Assembly (NCBI RefSeq): GCF_900184735.1
Contig: NZ_LT855386.1
Span: 394,988-458,987, forward strand
DNA from: Paucisalibacillus globulus
GTDB lineage: Bacteria; Bacillota; Bacilli; Bacillales; Amphibacillaceae
DNA length: 64,000 bases
Direction of reading: 5' to 3'
Below are positions 54,849 through 64,000 of this stretch, one piece after another; position 1 is the first letter of the stretch; each line of letters starts with the position of its first letter. A program made the position numbers and the translations under genes. The notes under the pieces are model-generated. The model saw nothing but the letters and a program-made list of their open reading frames with translations, searched no databases and was not told the DNA's origin.

Positions 54849-55415
54849 CTAAAAACCGTATTCTGCTTCTTTTTCTTTTCTAATACTTTCATATGTTTTA
54901 GTTAATGTAACTATATCTTCTACCAAACGTTCTAAACGAAAAATCACATCATCACTAACGATTTCTTTTCGATAGAAATCTTGTTCTTCAAGAAATACAT
55001 ATGTTTGAACGATTTGTGCCTTCATATAGGCAAGTATTGGTTTTAATTGTTGTTCAGCAACTAAATAATGTTTTGGAGAACCTGCAGTTACTACAAAACC
55101 AACTACTTTATCTATGAAAGCTTTCTCTGGTAGTAAATCAAATATATTCTTCAAAGTAGCTGGAATAGATGCCTGAAAAACAGGTGTGCCAATTACTACT
55201 GCATCTGCTTCCATAATGGTTTGCGTCACATATGCAGTATCACCTTCATATTCCAAGTAATTACGACCGTCACTGAATTGTATATTAAAATCTGCTAGAT
55301 CGATTAATGTAACTTCGATCTCCGGATATTTTTCAGAAATAATATTAATAGTACGCTCCATCGCTGTTCTTGTTTTTGATCCAACTATAGACCCAGATAA
55401 GCCAACAATCTTCAT
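54849..55415 (-). CDS. NADPH-dependent FMN reductase
   Basis: 188-aa flavodoxin-like reductase: FMN phosphate loop GLSGSIVGSKTRTAMER at the start and GTPVFQASIPATLKNIFDLL, the SsuE/YwqN-type pattern. It lies 11 bases downstream of an LLM-class monooxygenase and is probably its reduced-flavin supplier. Confidence 0.88.
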   Translation of the reverse strand: MKIVGLSGSIVGSKTRTAMERTINIISEKYPEIEVTLIDLADFNIQFSDGRNYLEYEGDTAYVTQTIMEADAVVIGTPVFQASIPATLKNIFDLLPEKAFIDKVVGFVVTAGSPKHYLVAEQQLKPILAYMKAQIVQTYVFLEEQDFYRKEIVSDDVIFRLERLVEDIVTLTKTYESIRKEKEAEYGF

Positions 55416-55426
55416 ACATGCTCCCC

Positions 55427-56485
55427 CTATTTTTTCCGTGTATGTTTCTTTATTTCAGGTAATATTTTTGTACCTATTATATCAATATTACGCTTTAATT
55501 TATCAAACGTAACACCACCAAAGTCCATTTGTGCAATATAGCGTTGATGGCCAAATACCTCATGTTGATATAATATTTTTTCTATTACTAGCTCAGGACT
55601 ACCAATATTCATCACATCTTGTGGATGTGCACCTTGAGCAAAATGTTGTTTAGGAAAACCATTACCATTAGTTAATTTCATACCTTCATTGATATAAGGA
55701 TACGTTTCTGCTTGGGCTGCTTGAGTTGTATCCGCAACATAGAAAAAGCCAGCCGTTGCAACTGGAAGTTCATCTGAATTATGACCACTTCGATTTGCGG
55801 CTTCTCGATAAGCTTCTATTGACCGTTTGAAACTGGAAACCGGTCCACCTAGCATGGCTAGAAACATCGGTACCCCAGCATATCCTGCCTTGATAGCACT
55901 TGCCGGTGGCCCACCAACTGCACGCCAAATCGGTAACGATCCATTAAGTGGTCTTGGAATCACTTTGGCATTATTTAAAGGTGCCCGATAACTACCTTTC
56001 CAATTAACAACTTCCTCTTGATTTATCTTCAACAGCAAGTCAAATTTCTCTTCAAACAACTCTTCATAATCTCTTAGGTTGTAACCTAGTAAGTCAAATA
56101 CTCCTACTCTTGATGCACGGCCAGCAATAATCTCAGCTCGACCATTCGATATTAAATCAATCGTTGCAAAATCTTCGAATACACGCACCGGATCTAAAGT
56201 ACTAATAATAGTAGATGAACTAGCAATTTTAATTTTTTCTGTCGCCTGAGCAATTGCTCCTAAGACCACTGTGTGTGCTTGGGTAGTAAAGTATTCTTGA
56301 TGACTTTCCCCTACACTAAAAAAGTCTATACCCGCTTGTTCAGCCATTTTCGCTAGTTCTATTATCTCCTTAATACGTTGTTGATTAGAGATCCGTTTAC
56401 CTGTATGTGGATCGGCAATATGATCTCCCAAAGTATATAAACCAAATTCTAATCCAGAGTTTGGGTTGATGCGATACTTTTCCAT
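55427..56485 (-). CDS. LLM-class flavin-dependent monooxygenase
   Basis: 352 aa, bacterial-luciferase-like TIM barrel (GLEFGLYTLGDH; AEQAGIDFFSVGESHQEYF; SSSTIISTLDPVRVFEDFATIDLISNGR). ATG 56485 follows CGGAGG at nine bases and is preferred over 56509. Together with the FMN reductase it forms a two-component oxygenase; the substrate is unknown (alkanesulfonate-type desulfonation is one option). Confidence 0.88.
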   Translation of the reverse strand: MEKYRINPNSGLEFGLYTLGDHIADPHTGKRISNQQRIKEIIELAKMAEQAGIDFFSVGESHQEYFTTQAHTVVLGAIAQATEKIKIASSSTIISTLDPVRVFEDFATIDLISNGRAEIIAGRASRVGVFDLLGYNLRDYEELFEEKFDLLLKINQEEVVNWKGSYRAPLNNAKVIPRPLNGSLPIWRAVGGPPASAIKAGYAGVPMFLAMLGGPVSSFKRSIEAYREAANRSGHNSDELPVATAGFFYVADTTQAAQAETYPYINEGMKLTNGNGFPKQHFAQGAHPQDVMNIGSPELVIEKILYQHEVFGHQRYIAQMDFGGVTFDKLKRNIDIIGTKILPEIKKHTRKK

Positions 56486-56603
56486 AAAAATAATCCTCCG
56501 TTCAGCCATTCATCTCAATTTGGAGTAATTGAGAGCGTTTCTCACTTAATAGTACACTATACAATATATATTAATCTAGTTTACTGCCTGTGAAACATTA
56601 AAT

Positions 56604-56640
56604 AAAAAAGCACCTAAGAAATTTCCTCCTTAAGTGCTTT
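56604..56640 (-). terminator. Terminator overlapping the end of the EamA gene
   Basis: Minus-strand stem AAAGCACTTAAG/CTTAGGTGCTTT followed by TTT; its loop holds the last codons and the TAG stop (56614). Confidence 0.82.
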
Positions 56641-57546
56641 TTTACTCAGTTCCTTCTTGCTACTTCCACCTATGGATAGTATCGTAACAAAAACTAACAT
56701 GATGATAACTCCGAATAATTGAACAGCTTGGAGCATTGTTCCAAACCATATGACAGATATGATCATGGCAGTTAATGGCTCCACACTAGATAATATGCTC
56801 GTTTCAACAGGTGTAATATAGCGCATACTAGAAAGGAATAGGACAAAGGCTATGGTACCTAATACAATCATCAAAGCTATCATCAATAACACTTCGACTT
56901 GAGTAAGAATCACCCACTCTTTAGATCGCCATATTTGATTAGTAGTCCCCAATACAATTCCACCAATCAACATAGCCCATCCAACAATTACCAATATACT
57001 TAATTCTTTCATCAGCCGAGCTGGATATAACGTATAAAACGAAAAGGCAACACCGACTGCCAGTCCCCATAGGAGGGCTTGTTTACTAACCATTAAGGAT
57101 TCAAATGAACCATTTGTCATTAACAAAAATAATCCAGATAGGGTTCCAAGTATACCAATCACTTGTATTCTAGGTGGAATTTTCTTCATTCGTAAGGAGA
57201 CCCAAGTGGTTATGAAAATTGGTGCTGAAAATTGAAGTAATGTTGCAACAACCGCATTACTTGCATTGATAGCACCTACGAATGTAAACTGCACACCCAA
57301 CATCCCAAAAACACTAAAAATTATTAGCTGATATCTCCAGGATGGTGCTTTCCAAACGGATACTATGTCTTTTTTACTTATAAGAAGAAAGCAAAGTAGA
57401 AAAAGACCCGCTATTGTTAATCTTAGCGTTAATAAAAATGAAACCGTAATACCGGTTGTCTCTAAGATTCTTTCAATTAGCGGACCTGTTGCACCCCAGA
57501 ACATGGAACCAATAATAATCATAATTATTCCTTTAATTCTATGCAT
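56614..57546 (-). CDS. EamA/DMT-family transporter
   Basis: 310 aa with ten membrane helices in two EamA repeats (MFWGATGPLIERILETTG ... FTFVGAINASNAVVATLLQFSAPIF; second repeat ending TPVETSILSSVEPLTAMIISVIWFG). The family exports metabolites or amino acids. AGAGG lies eight bases before the ATG. Confidence 0.9.
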   Translation of the reverse strand: MHRIKGIIMIIIGSMFWGATGPLIERILETTGITVSFLLTLRLTIAGLFLLCFLLISKKDIVSVWKAPSWRYQLIIFSVFGMLGVQFTFVGAINASNAVVATLLQFSAPIFITTWVSLRMKKIPPRIQVIGILGTLSGLFLLMTNGSFESLMVSKQALLWGLAVGVAFSFYTLYPARLMKELSILVIVGWAMLIGGIVLGTTNQIWRSKEWVILTQVEVLLMIALMIVLGTIAFVLFLSSMRYITPVETSILSSVEPLTAMIISVIWFGTMLQAVQLFGVIIMLVFVTILSIGGSSKKELSKKALKEEIS

Positions 57547-57672
57547 CCTTGCTACCTCTTCTCCCAGATTAAATCATTATTTAAATATAGCATTAGATTC
57601 TAGAAACAGGAAGAAGGAAATAACATTATGAAAACGTATGACTTCTCTATAAATATTTGTTTCTTACATAAT

Positions 57673-58320
57673 TGATAGAAACTGTGCGGTTACGACTGTC
57701 ATGAATGGGCGTGGTGGTAATATACCGCTCCGGCAGAATACTCCGCTTTCCACGGGCACGGCCTCAGCCTCCTCGAGGAAAGATCGCCTCTCTAGGGGTC
57801 TTCGGACACGTGCTATTCCCGCAGGACAATGGTTTTCGGTGGGGCGAGTAATCGCAGTCCCAAGGAAGGCTTCGGCAGCATAATCATCGCACGAAGAAAA
57901 TTGTTCTTTATTTTCGAGGAGTCTACGTATTCTGCCTGCGCTGGTTTAGTATTCTAATTATTGTTAGTTATTAATCATATTTTTGGATTTAAGTGGTTCT
58001 ATTGCCCTTAATCACTTATTACTAGCGAAGGAAATACACGGAGACTCCTTGAAAAAGAAAATCACTTTTTCTTCGTGCGATGTATCGCTTTCGTAGCGTT
58101 CCTTGTCCTGCGGGAGGATAGGCATCGGTGAGACCCCGCAAGAGCAAAATAGGGGTTCAAAGGCTAGGAACGCCTCATCCTGAGGCAACGCCTTTGTGAC
58201 CAACATCCTGTTGGCCCGTGGCTCACCAGTCGCCCCTTGCAGGCAGTAAAAGCGGAGTGTATTTCCGTAGCGGGTATGATGCTTCGTCCAAAATCCTTAG
58301 TTACCGCACGGTTTCAATCA
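57673..58320. repeat. Modular GC-rich intergenic repeat, copy D (longest)
   Basis: It runs from TGATAGAAACTGTGCGG to CCGCACGGTTTCAATCA. Both modules carry their optional segments: AGGCTTCGGCAGCATAATC in module 1, and the AAAGAAAATCACTTTTTC hairpin segment in module 2. An extra insert around 58150-58215 includes a CAACATCCTGTTG palindrome and AGGAACGCC/GGCAACGCC pieces. It separates the EamA gene from the DUF819 gene. Confidence 0.87.
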
Positions 58321-58340
58321 ACCATGATAATAAACTAAAA

Positions 58341-59555
58341 CTAAAATAAACCAAGCCAGGTACCGATTGCTGCACCTAAATAATTACCGATAATATAGCC
58401 AAGGGTTCCAACAATCAATACTGGTGCAACTAGTTTACTCCAACCTTTTGAAATAGCCATCGCTGCCGCTGTTGTTGGTCCACCTATATTCGCATTACTT
58501 GCAAGGATAATTTCTTCCAGATTAAATTTAAATAACTTACCAAATCCGAATGAAATTACCATATTTAAACCAACCATGATAAACACTAATACAAATAATA
58601 ACGGTGCGTTTTGTAAGATTACAGGAAGGGAAGCTGGAACACCGATCACAACAAAAAAGATATATATGAGGTATGTCCCTATCTCCTGCGCTCCATTAAT
58701 CCTCTCAAAGAAGCCGGAAAAGATTGTTACAGCTAGTAAGGTGACCGTTGTAAGCATTAGGTAATTATCACCTAGAATTCCGTTCAGTGTGTTTAATATA
58801 ACATTTACATTATCTCCTGATGGGATGAACTGTTTAAAAACTTCAGCTAACTTAAAAGAAATTGCGACAAGTACAAAAGCCGAACCTACTGCAAGCCCTA
58901 TATCCATTAATGAGATTTCTTTACCCTTCCAATAAGATGCCGCTAAATTGTGATTGTCAGAAGAATTTTCAACCTCTTCCTGATATGGTGCACTATATCG
59001 TTTACGAAAAAAGGCTAAGGTTGGAATAACCATCAAGACTAAGAAATATAATGCCATCATTAAATTGTCGGCAACAACTGTTGAAGATATCAATTCTCCA
59101 GGAGTATCAAATCGAGCAGATAGTGCAACTAAATTCACGCTGCCACCTATATAAGAGCCCGTCATCATTCCAACAACTTTGTACAAATCTGGTATGAAGT
59201 CCTTTAACAAAAAGAAACCGACAATAGCCCCTACTACCGTTCCAATTGAACTAATGAGAAAAATCAGTAATAATCTACCACTTTCATTCCATATTTTTAA
59301 TATATTAGACTTAAACAGCAATAATGGTATTGCAAGAGGAATGACATAACTCCAAACCGTGTCATATACAGGAGATTCAGTTGGAATGATATTAAAGTTT
59401 GCTAGGAGCATCGCGCCAACAAGTGCAATAATTGCACCAGATATTTTGGAAGCCCATTTGTATTTTTGTTCCAAATATATACTAACGGCAGCCCATCCAG
59501 CTAAAAATGCCCAAAGAACCCATATATCATCTGGTTGTATAAGTGCATAAATCAT
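58341..59555 (-). CDS. DUF819 (YjcL-like) membrane protein
   Basis: 404 aa from ATG 59555 (AAGGAGA six bases before; the longer frame starts upstream of the site). About twelve membrane helices with duplicated halves; GSYIGGSVNLVALSARF and ANIGGPTTAAAMAISKGW are the DUF819 signature. Possibly an anion or amino-acid exchanger; no substrate is established. Its downstream neighbour is copy D, with no own terminator seen. Confidence 0.88.
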   Translation of the reverse strand: MIYALIQPDDIWVLWAFLAGWAAVSIYLEQKYKWASKISGAIIALVGAMLLANFNIIPTESPVYDTVWSYVIPLAIPLLLFKSNILKIWNESGRLLLIFLISSIGTVVGAIVGFFLLKDFIPDLYKVVGMMTGSYIGGSVNLVALSARFDTPGELISSTVVADNLMMALYFLVLMVIPTLAFFRKRYSAPYQEEVENSSDNHNLAASYWKGKEISLMDIGLAVGSAFVLVAISFKLAEVFKQFIPSGDNVNVILNTLNGILGDNYLMLTTVTLLAVTIFSGFFERINGAQEIGTYLIYIFFVVIGVPASLPVILQNAPLLFVLVFIMVGLNMVISFGFGKLFKFNLEEIILASNANIGGPTTAAAMAISKGWSKLVAPVLIVGTLGYIIGNYLGAAIGTWLGLF

Positions 59556-59640
59556 GAAAACTCTCCTTAGTATCAATAATATTAAATTATAACGCATATG
59601 TATTTTTACTGCTATTTTATCCTGTTATACTTTTGCTAAC

Positions 59641-59668
59641 AAAAAAAGGTCAGTGATTACACCGACCT
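59641..59668 (-). terminator. Terminator of spo0M
   Basis: Minus-strand stem AGGTCGGTG/CACTGACCT, short loop, then seven T. Confidence 0.88.
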
Positions 59669-59680
59669 CCTTAAATTAAT

Positions 59681-60439
59681 TTAACTATAGCGACTAATAA
59701 TACCTCTTAACTTCTCTGCTATAAAAGTCGTACCTTGTTCCAGATCGCCATCTAAGAAAGTTACTCTTACAAAATTCTCATCCATTTCCAGTGCCTCCGC
59801 AAAAAGTCCACCAAGCCCTTTTGCTCGACGGTCAATTTGTAGAACAACCTCCACACGGTCTTCTTGCATAAAAAACATAGCTTCTAACTCATCTAGATCT
59901 CTGCGAAATTCATTACTTGGGTAAAACTCAAATTCTTGTACATAACGATGCTTACGTGAATACTCCATCTCGACCTTACGTAAATGAAATCCTAGGACAT
60001 TTGTCAAAGCATCCAAAACAGTTTTCATATATGGATGTGGTGAAATTCTAACAAAATCTTTATCTGTTGGGTCTATAGCACTTGGTACGTCTAGACCGGT
60101 TTGCACCCAAACTTTTGTCCTTCCTAGTGTTGGTGGTGTATGTATAGGTAATCTAAATTGAAAATCTACTTCCTTAGTTTCACCTTCACGAATAGAAAAG
60201 GATTCCCCAACAACAAATGAACCAAGTACAACTTTTTCATAAACTTTACGATCGTCCTTTTCACGAACTGCTTCTGTCATGACAAATAAATTAATCTTTT
60301 CAATTTGTTGTTCTGCCCCTCCACCTTGAATCACTACTTTTCCACGTACTTCTTCACCCGGTAGAAGCTGATCACTTACTAGTTGTGTATCTACTTTTGC
60401 ACTACCAATTCCAACACTCGCTAATAACTTCTTAAACAT
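59681..60439 (-). CDS. spo0M: Sporulation control protein Spo0M
   Basis: 252 aa from ATG 60439 (AAGGGGGAATGGGGA before). The N-terminal arrestin-like beta domain has DQLLPGEEVRGKVVIQGG and LPIHTPPTLGRTKVWVQTGLD, with DPTDKDFVRI. It matches the Bacillus Spo0M family (about 258 aa), which affects the onset of sporulation and cell-shape proteins. Cytoplasmic, no membrane segment. Confidence 0.93.
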   Translation of the reverse strand: MFKKLLASVGIGSAKVDTQLVSDQLLPGEEVRGKVVIQGGGAEQQIEKINLFVMTEAVREKDDRKVYEKVVLGSFVVGESFSIREGETKEVDFQFRLPIHTPPTLGRTKVWVQTGLDVPSAIDPTDKDFVRISPHPYMKTVLDALTNVLGFHLRKVEMEYSRKHRYVQEFEFYPSNEFRRDLDELEAMFFMQEDRVEVVLQIDRRAKGLGGLFAEALEMDENFVRVTFLDGDLEQGTTFIAEKLRGIISRYS

Positions 60440-60521
60440 TCCCCATTCCCCCTTACTACATTTTATTAAAATACTTATTTCCATAATACAAAAATATTTT
60501 TCTTATAAAAACCCAAGAATA

Positions 60522-60562
60522 AAAAAATAGGTAGTTTAGCCCATAAGCCAAACCACCTATTT
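60522..60562 (-). terminator. Terminator of the RND pump gene
   Basis: Minus-strand stem AAATAGGTGGTTT/AAACTACCTATTT with one mismatch and inner GGC/GCC pairing, followed by seven T. Confidence 0.88.
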
Positions 60563-60566
60563 CTCA

Positions 60567-63500
60567 TTAATTCTCTTTAATTTCTTTACGATTTTTCTTA
60601 AAGATTTTTGACAAAATCTCATAAACAATTGGAACAATGATTAAAGTTAAAAGGGTTGAACTTGCCAATCCACCAATAACCGTAATAGCAAGACCTTTTG
60701 AAATCAAACCACCACCGGCATTACCAAATAACATTGGTATTAAGGCACCAATAGTTGCAATTGCTGTCATAAGAATTGGACGAAGTCGTGTAGCGCCTGC
60801 TTCCAGTATTGCCTCTCGCATTCCCATTCCCTCATGTTCCATATGGATTATCCGATCAACTAGTACAATGGCATTCGTTACAACGATACCAATTAACATT
60901 AGTAATCCCATCATTACTGTAACTGAGATCGTTTCACCTGCAATTAGAAGTCCAACAAACGAACCAATAACCGCAAACGGTAAAGAGAAAAGAATGGCAA
61001 ATGGTGCAAGACCCTCACCAAATGTTACAACTAGGATAAAGTAAACAATTAGCACAGCAGCAAGCATTGCAAAACCGAGTTGTGTAAATGTTTCTTCCAT
61101 ATCCGCGGTTACACCAGCCACTCCTGTTGTTACTCCTTTTGGAAACTCTAACTCACTAATCGCTTCATCTATTTCCGCTGAAGCCTTGGAAATATCATCA
61201 CCAATTATTGTTCCAGAAACAGAGGCATAATACTCTCCTTCACTACGTGCAAGTGTATTCAGGGTTGACCCTTCTTCAACTTCTACAAGTTCAGAAAGTG
61301 CCATTGTTGTTCCTAATGCCGTCATTACTTCTGTTTCTAATAACTCATCAATTGATTTTGGCTCTTGTATCTGTTCATCGTGTTTTACTATTACATTTAG
61401 ATCCTGACCATCTTTTTCAATTGTTGTTAGTATATCTTCAGAACGGTTTGGATTTAATAACATGACGATTTGACCAGTTGTTAAACCATATTGTAATAGT
61501 TCTTCTTGATCAACTTTAAATGTATATTCTACAAAAGATTCTTCCTTACTAGAAGATACATCTTTTAATCCGTCATTTCCATTCATCACTTCTTCTACCA
61601 TCGAAACTGCTTCATTCAACTTATCTAAGTCTTCACTATAAAGTGTGTAACTTATTTCATTTGAAGAAAATGCCATGGCAGAGAAATTCTGACTCTTCCA
61701 CTCCCCAGATTGCCCAATATTAAAGACATATTCCTCAATCTCTTCACGAACTTCTGGGAAATTCTCTGTATCAGGGTCGAAGATTAAGTACATTAATGCA
61801 CCGCCTCCACCAACCATCATGGAAGCTTGTGGGTCATTTTCCGAAATCGATAATTGAACAATATCAATATCCTTACGTTTTAACATTTCTTCTTCAACTA
61901 CTGACACGTTTTCTAGTGTCTCTTTTGGTAGTTCACCTGTTTCAGGAGTGTAGGTTAAATACATTACCTTCTCTTCTTCACTACCAAGGAAACTAAATCC
62001 AATCAATGGCATTAATGCTAAGCTACCGATTAACATAATGATCGCTATAGCAGATGTAATAATCTTATGGTTTAAAGTCCAGCGTAAAATTCCTTTATAC
62101 CAATTAGCTAATTTACCAGCTTCTTTATGTTTGATTTCCTGTTTCTCACTATATAGTTTCTTTTTAAATAAGAAATGTGAGAGTGCTGGAACGATTGTAA
62201 TCGCAACTAACAATGAACCACCTAATGCAAATGTCATGGTTAGAGCAAACGGTAAGAATAATTCACCGACCATTCCACCTACAAAGATTAGTGGAGCGAA
62301 GACAGCCACTGTCACTAATGTAGAAGAAGCGATTGGCTTAAACATTTCAAGAGTAGCTTCACGAACTAAAGCTCTACCATTTAACTTTTCTTCACGTAAA
62401 TGTAATCGTCTATAAATATTTTCAACTACTACAATGGAGTCATCGATAACTCGCCCTATCGCCACGGTTATCGCACCTAGAGTCATAATGTTAAGTGTAA
62501 TATCCATCCAATTTAATAACATTAACGCAATAAATATGGAAACCGGAATAGATATTACAGAAATAATTGTTGATTTAAAGTCACGCAAGAATAGTAGAAT
62601 GATGAGTACTGCAATCAATCCACCAAAAACAGCTTTTTCTACCATGGTCGCAACTGATTCCTCGATTGGTTGTCCTTGGTCAAGGGAAATATCAACAACT
62701 AGCCCTTCAATATTTGCTTCTTCTTCCTTCATTAAATCTTTTACTTCATTTACTACGTCAACCGTATTCGCTTCTTGTCCTTTAACAACTTGAATTGCAA
62801 TTGCATTCTCCCCATTAGTACGAGAAACCGATTGAACCTTACCAATAGTCTCAACAGAAGCAATCTCATTTAGTTTCACAAACGGAAGTGGTTGAGTCTC
62901 AGAAGGAGTAACTGGAATTAGCATGTCTTTTAAATCATTCTCTGACATGAATTTCCCATCAATTGCAACAGCTTGCTCTCCCTCTTCAAATTCGTATAGT
63001 CCTAAAGATATTGCCATGTCGCTTGCTTGAATCATTTGTTTAACATCATCTTCAGTTATACCGAGTTCTGTTAATCTCTCTTCATCATATCGTAATTCAA
63101 TCTCTTCAATATGCTGACCGGTAATTGTTGCAGAAGCTACCCCATCTAATTTTTCAAGATTTGGAACGATAATCTCTTCAACTGTTGATGTTAATTCTAC
63201 AATATCCTCTGTCTCACTACTTATACTAAGAGCAACAACTGGCATCATGTCCATACTTATAGACGTAATAGTTGGTGCCTCCACACTATCAGGAAGTGTC
63301 ACATTATCAAGAGCAGAGTCAAGAGCTCTTTTTGCCTCGTCCATATCAATACCATAATCGTACTCAACTTGAATACTAGCCATATTGGCATATGAATTGG
63401 AATAAACTGCTTTAACATCTTCCAAATTCTCGACTGCTTTTTCTATTGGAATAGAAACCTCTTCCATAACCCTTTCAGGAGTTGCACCAGGATACACACC

Positions 63501-63647
63501 TGTTACCATTAAATATGGAATAGAGATATCCGGAATCATTTCTGTTTTCATACGAGAACCAGAATATATACCGGACACAATAATGATAATTGTTAACAGC
63601 CATACTGCTAGCTTGTTTTTAACTACAAAATTAACAAAACCTTTCAC
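60567..63647 (-). CDS. swrC: RND-family efflux pump, SwrC/AcrB-like
   Basis: 1026 aa. RND transporter with twelve expected helices and two large external loops: first helix KNKLAVWLLTIIIIVSG, loop 1 residues 35-330, helices 335-500 (GAITVAIGRVIDDSIVVVENIYRRL with the proton-relay Asp pair), loop 2 540-830, final helices. It resembles B. subtilis SwrC (YerP), a surfactin-tolerance pump; here no membrane-fusion partner is adjacent. Divergent from a TetR gene with overlapping promoters. Confidence 0.92.
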   Translation of the reverse strand: MKGFVNFVVKNKLAVWLLTIIIIVSGIYSGSRMKTEMIPDISIPYLMVTGVYPGATPERVMEEVSIPIEKAVENLEDVKAVYSNSYANMASIQVEYDYGIDMDEAKRALDSALDNVTLPDSVEAPTITSISMDMMPVVALSISSETEDIVELTSTVEEIIVPNLEKLDGVASATITGQHIEEIELRYDEERLTELGITEDDVKQMIQASDMAISLGLYEFEEGEQAVAIDGKFMSENDLKDMLIPVTPSETQPLPFVKLNEIASVETIGKVQSVSRTNGENAIAIQVVKGQEANTVDVVNEVKDLMKEEEANIEGLVVDISLDQGQPIEESVATMVEKAVFGGLIAVLIILLFLRDFKSTIISVISIPVSIFIALMLLNWMDITLNIMTLGAITVAIGRVIDDSIVVVENIYRRLHLREEKLNGRALVREATLEMFKPIASSTLVTVAVFAPLIFVGGMVGELFLPFALTMTFALGGSLLVAITIVPALSHFLFKKKLYSEKQEIKHKEAGKLANWYKGILRWTLNHKIITSAIAIIMLIGSLALMPLIGFSFLGSEEEKVMYLTYTPETGELPKETLENVSVVEEEMLKRKDIDIVQLSISENDPQASMMVGGGGALMYLIFDPDTENFPEVREEIEEYVFNIGQSGEWKSQNFSAMAFSSNEISYTLYSEDLDKLNEAVSMVEEVMNGNDGLKDVSSSKEESFVEYTFKVDQEELLQYGLTTGQIVMLLNPNRSEDILTTIEKDGQDLNVIVKHDEQIQEPKSIDELLETEVMTALGTTMALSELVEVEEGSTLNTLARSEGEYYASVSGTIIGDDISKASAEIDEAISELEFPKGVTTGVAGVTADMEETFTQLGFAMLAAVLIVYFILVVTFGEGLAPFAILFSLPFAVIGSFVGLLIAGETISVTVMMGLLMLIGIVVTNAIVLVDRIIHMEHEGMGMREAILEAGATRLRPILMTAIATIGALIPMLFGNAGGGLISKGLAITVIGGLASSTLLTLIIVPIVYEILSKIFKKNRKEIKEN

Positions 63648-63665
63648 ATTTACACCTACCCTAAT

Positions 63666-63719
63666 TTGACATTACAAACTCATTTCTCTATACTAATGAC
63701 TAATCGGTCATTTTGTCAA
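63666..63719. promoter_or_regulatory. Divergent overlapping promoters with a TetR operator
   Basis: Plus strand: -35 TTGACA (63666-63671), 17-base spacer, -10 TATACT (63689-63694), for the TetR gene. Minus strand: -35 TTGACA (63714-63719), 18-base spacer, -10 TAGTAT (63690-63695), for the RND pump. The inverted repeat AATGAC-TAATCG-GTCATT (63695-63712) fills the RND spacer and covers the TetR transcription start, so one bound repressor could block both. Confidence 0.75.
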
Positions 63720-63752
63720 CTGATTAGAAGAATTATTAGGAGAAACTTTACA

Positions 63753-64000
63753 ATGAGTAAAAAGAAATTAATCATGGATAAATCTCTTGAATTATTTGCT
63801 AACCAAGGATTTGAAGCTACTTCTGTTCAACAAATAACAGACTATTGCGGAATTTCAAAGGGAGCTTTTTATTTATCATTTAAATCAAAGGACGAACTTA
63901 TTATTGCGCTAATCGATCACTTTATGCAGCAGTTAGCAGCGGACATTGACTCTGCGGTCACAAGCTCAAATTCAGATGATATTTTGTATTACTTTTACCA
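63753..64000 (+). CDS. TetR-family regulator (N-terminal part, cut by window end)
   Basis: 82 codons are visible from ATG 63753 (TTAGGAG ten bases before) to the right edge. The helix-turn-helix is clear: SLELFANQGFEATSVQQITDYCGISKGAFYLSFKSKDEL (split here as SLELFANQGFEATSV and QQITDYCGISKGAFY). The ligand domain lies outside the window. It is divergent to the RND pump and the likely repressor of both genes, as in B. subtilis yerO-yerP. Confidence 0.93.
   Translation, partial: MSKKKLIMDKSLELFANQGFEATSVQQITDYCGISKGAFYLSFKSKDELIIALIDHFMQQLAADIDSAVTSSNSDDILYYFY

Noticed and set aside
61796-62793. Plus-strand ORFs inside the RND pump gene
   Set aside because: Antisense shadows of a strongly conserved coding frame.
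1-64000. CRISPR array, prophage, tRNA genes or classical riboswitches
   Set aside because: No regularly spaced short repeats, phage structural genes, cloverleaf sequences or known aptamer cores were recognised by reading both strands.

Overview
The window is a chromosomal segment of a low-GC, endospore-forming member of the Bacillaceae, probably of the Oceanobacillus/Virgibacillus/Ornithinibacillus type. The reasons are the 16S rRNA 5' end, strong AGGAGG-type ribosome binding sites with frequent TTG and GTG starts, sporulation-linked genes (yjcA-like, a YjcZ-type micropeptide, spo0M) and many Bacillus-type orthologues (nrnB, yndM, yuxH, ctaB, swrC). The genus is inference; no full-length marker is present.

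Layout. 1-430: start of an rRNA operon read leftwards, with two tandem promoters. 550-8400: small sporulation or envelope genes, nrnB, a very large UPF0182 membrane protein and a 3-methyladenine DNA glycosylase. 8427-18487: a nearly complete molybdenum cofactor set (moaC on the plus strand; moaA, moeB, moeA, moaE, moaD, mobB, mobA and moaB on the minus strand) downstream of fdhD and an FdhF/YdeP-type molybdoenzyme, with a candidate catabolite-repression site at the promoter. 18700-27800: an XRE-cupin regulator, hydroxymethylglutaryl-CoA lyase, release factor 3, a kinase-like protein with a small membrane protein, an aldehyde dehydrogenase, and an FAH-family/LarA-like pair. 27800-37600: an EAL-HDOD protein, a YetF-type membrane protein facing a DUF4363 lipoprotein, a FUSC-type transporter and a giant secreted subtilase.

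38087-42556 is a complete 4.47-kb insertion element. It has 26-27 bp imperfect terminal inverted repeats, a 9-bp target duplication, an IS1-like zinc-ribbon DDE transposase, a small helical protein, and a passenger MFS efflux gene. It interrupts what looks like the terminator of ctaB (haem O synthase). 43800-50000 carries an isochorismatase-like hydrolase, a cold-shock protein and a lantibiotic/bacitracin-type ABC transporter with its two-component system. 50100-64000 carries a 3D-domain cell-wall protein, a TetM-like ribosomal-protection GTPase, two flavin-linked enzymes, EamA and DUF819 transporters, spo0M, and an RND pump (swrC-like) divergent from a TetR regulator with overlapping promoters and an operator.

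The most unusual signal is a family of four GC-rich modular repeats (8964-9449, 47345-47840, 52089-52328, 57673-58320). They share terminal inverted repeats, two related hairpin modules with module-specific but self-complementary outer stems, optional internal segments and one chimeric copy. They lie in intergenic DNA and look non-coding.
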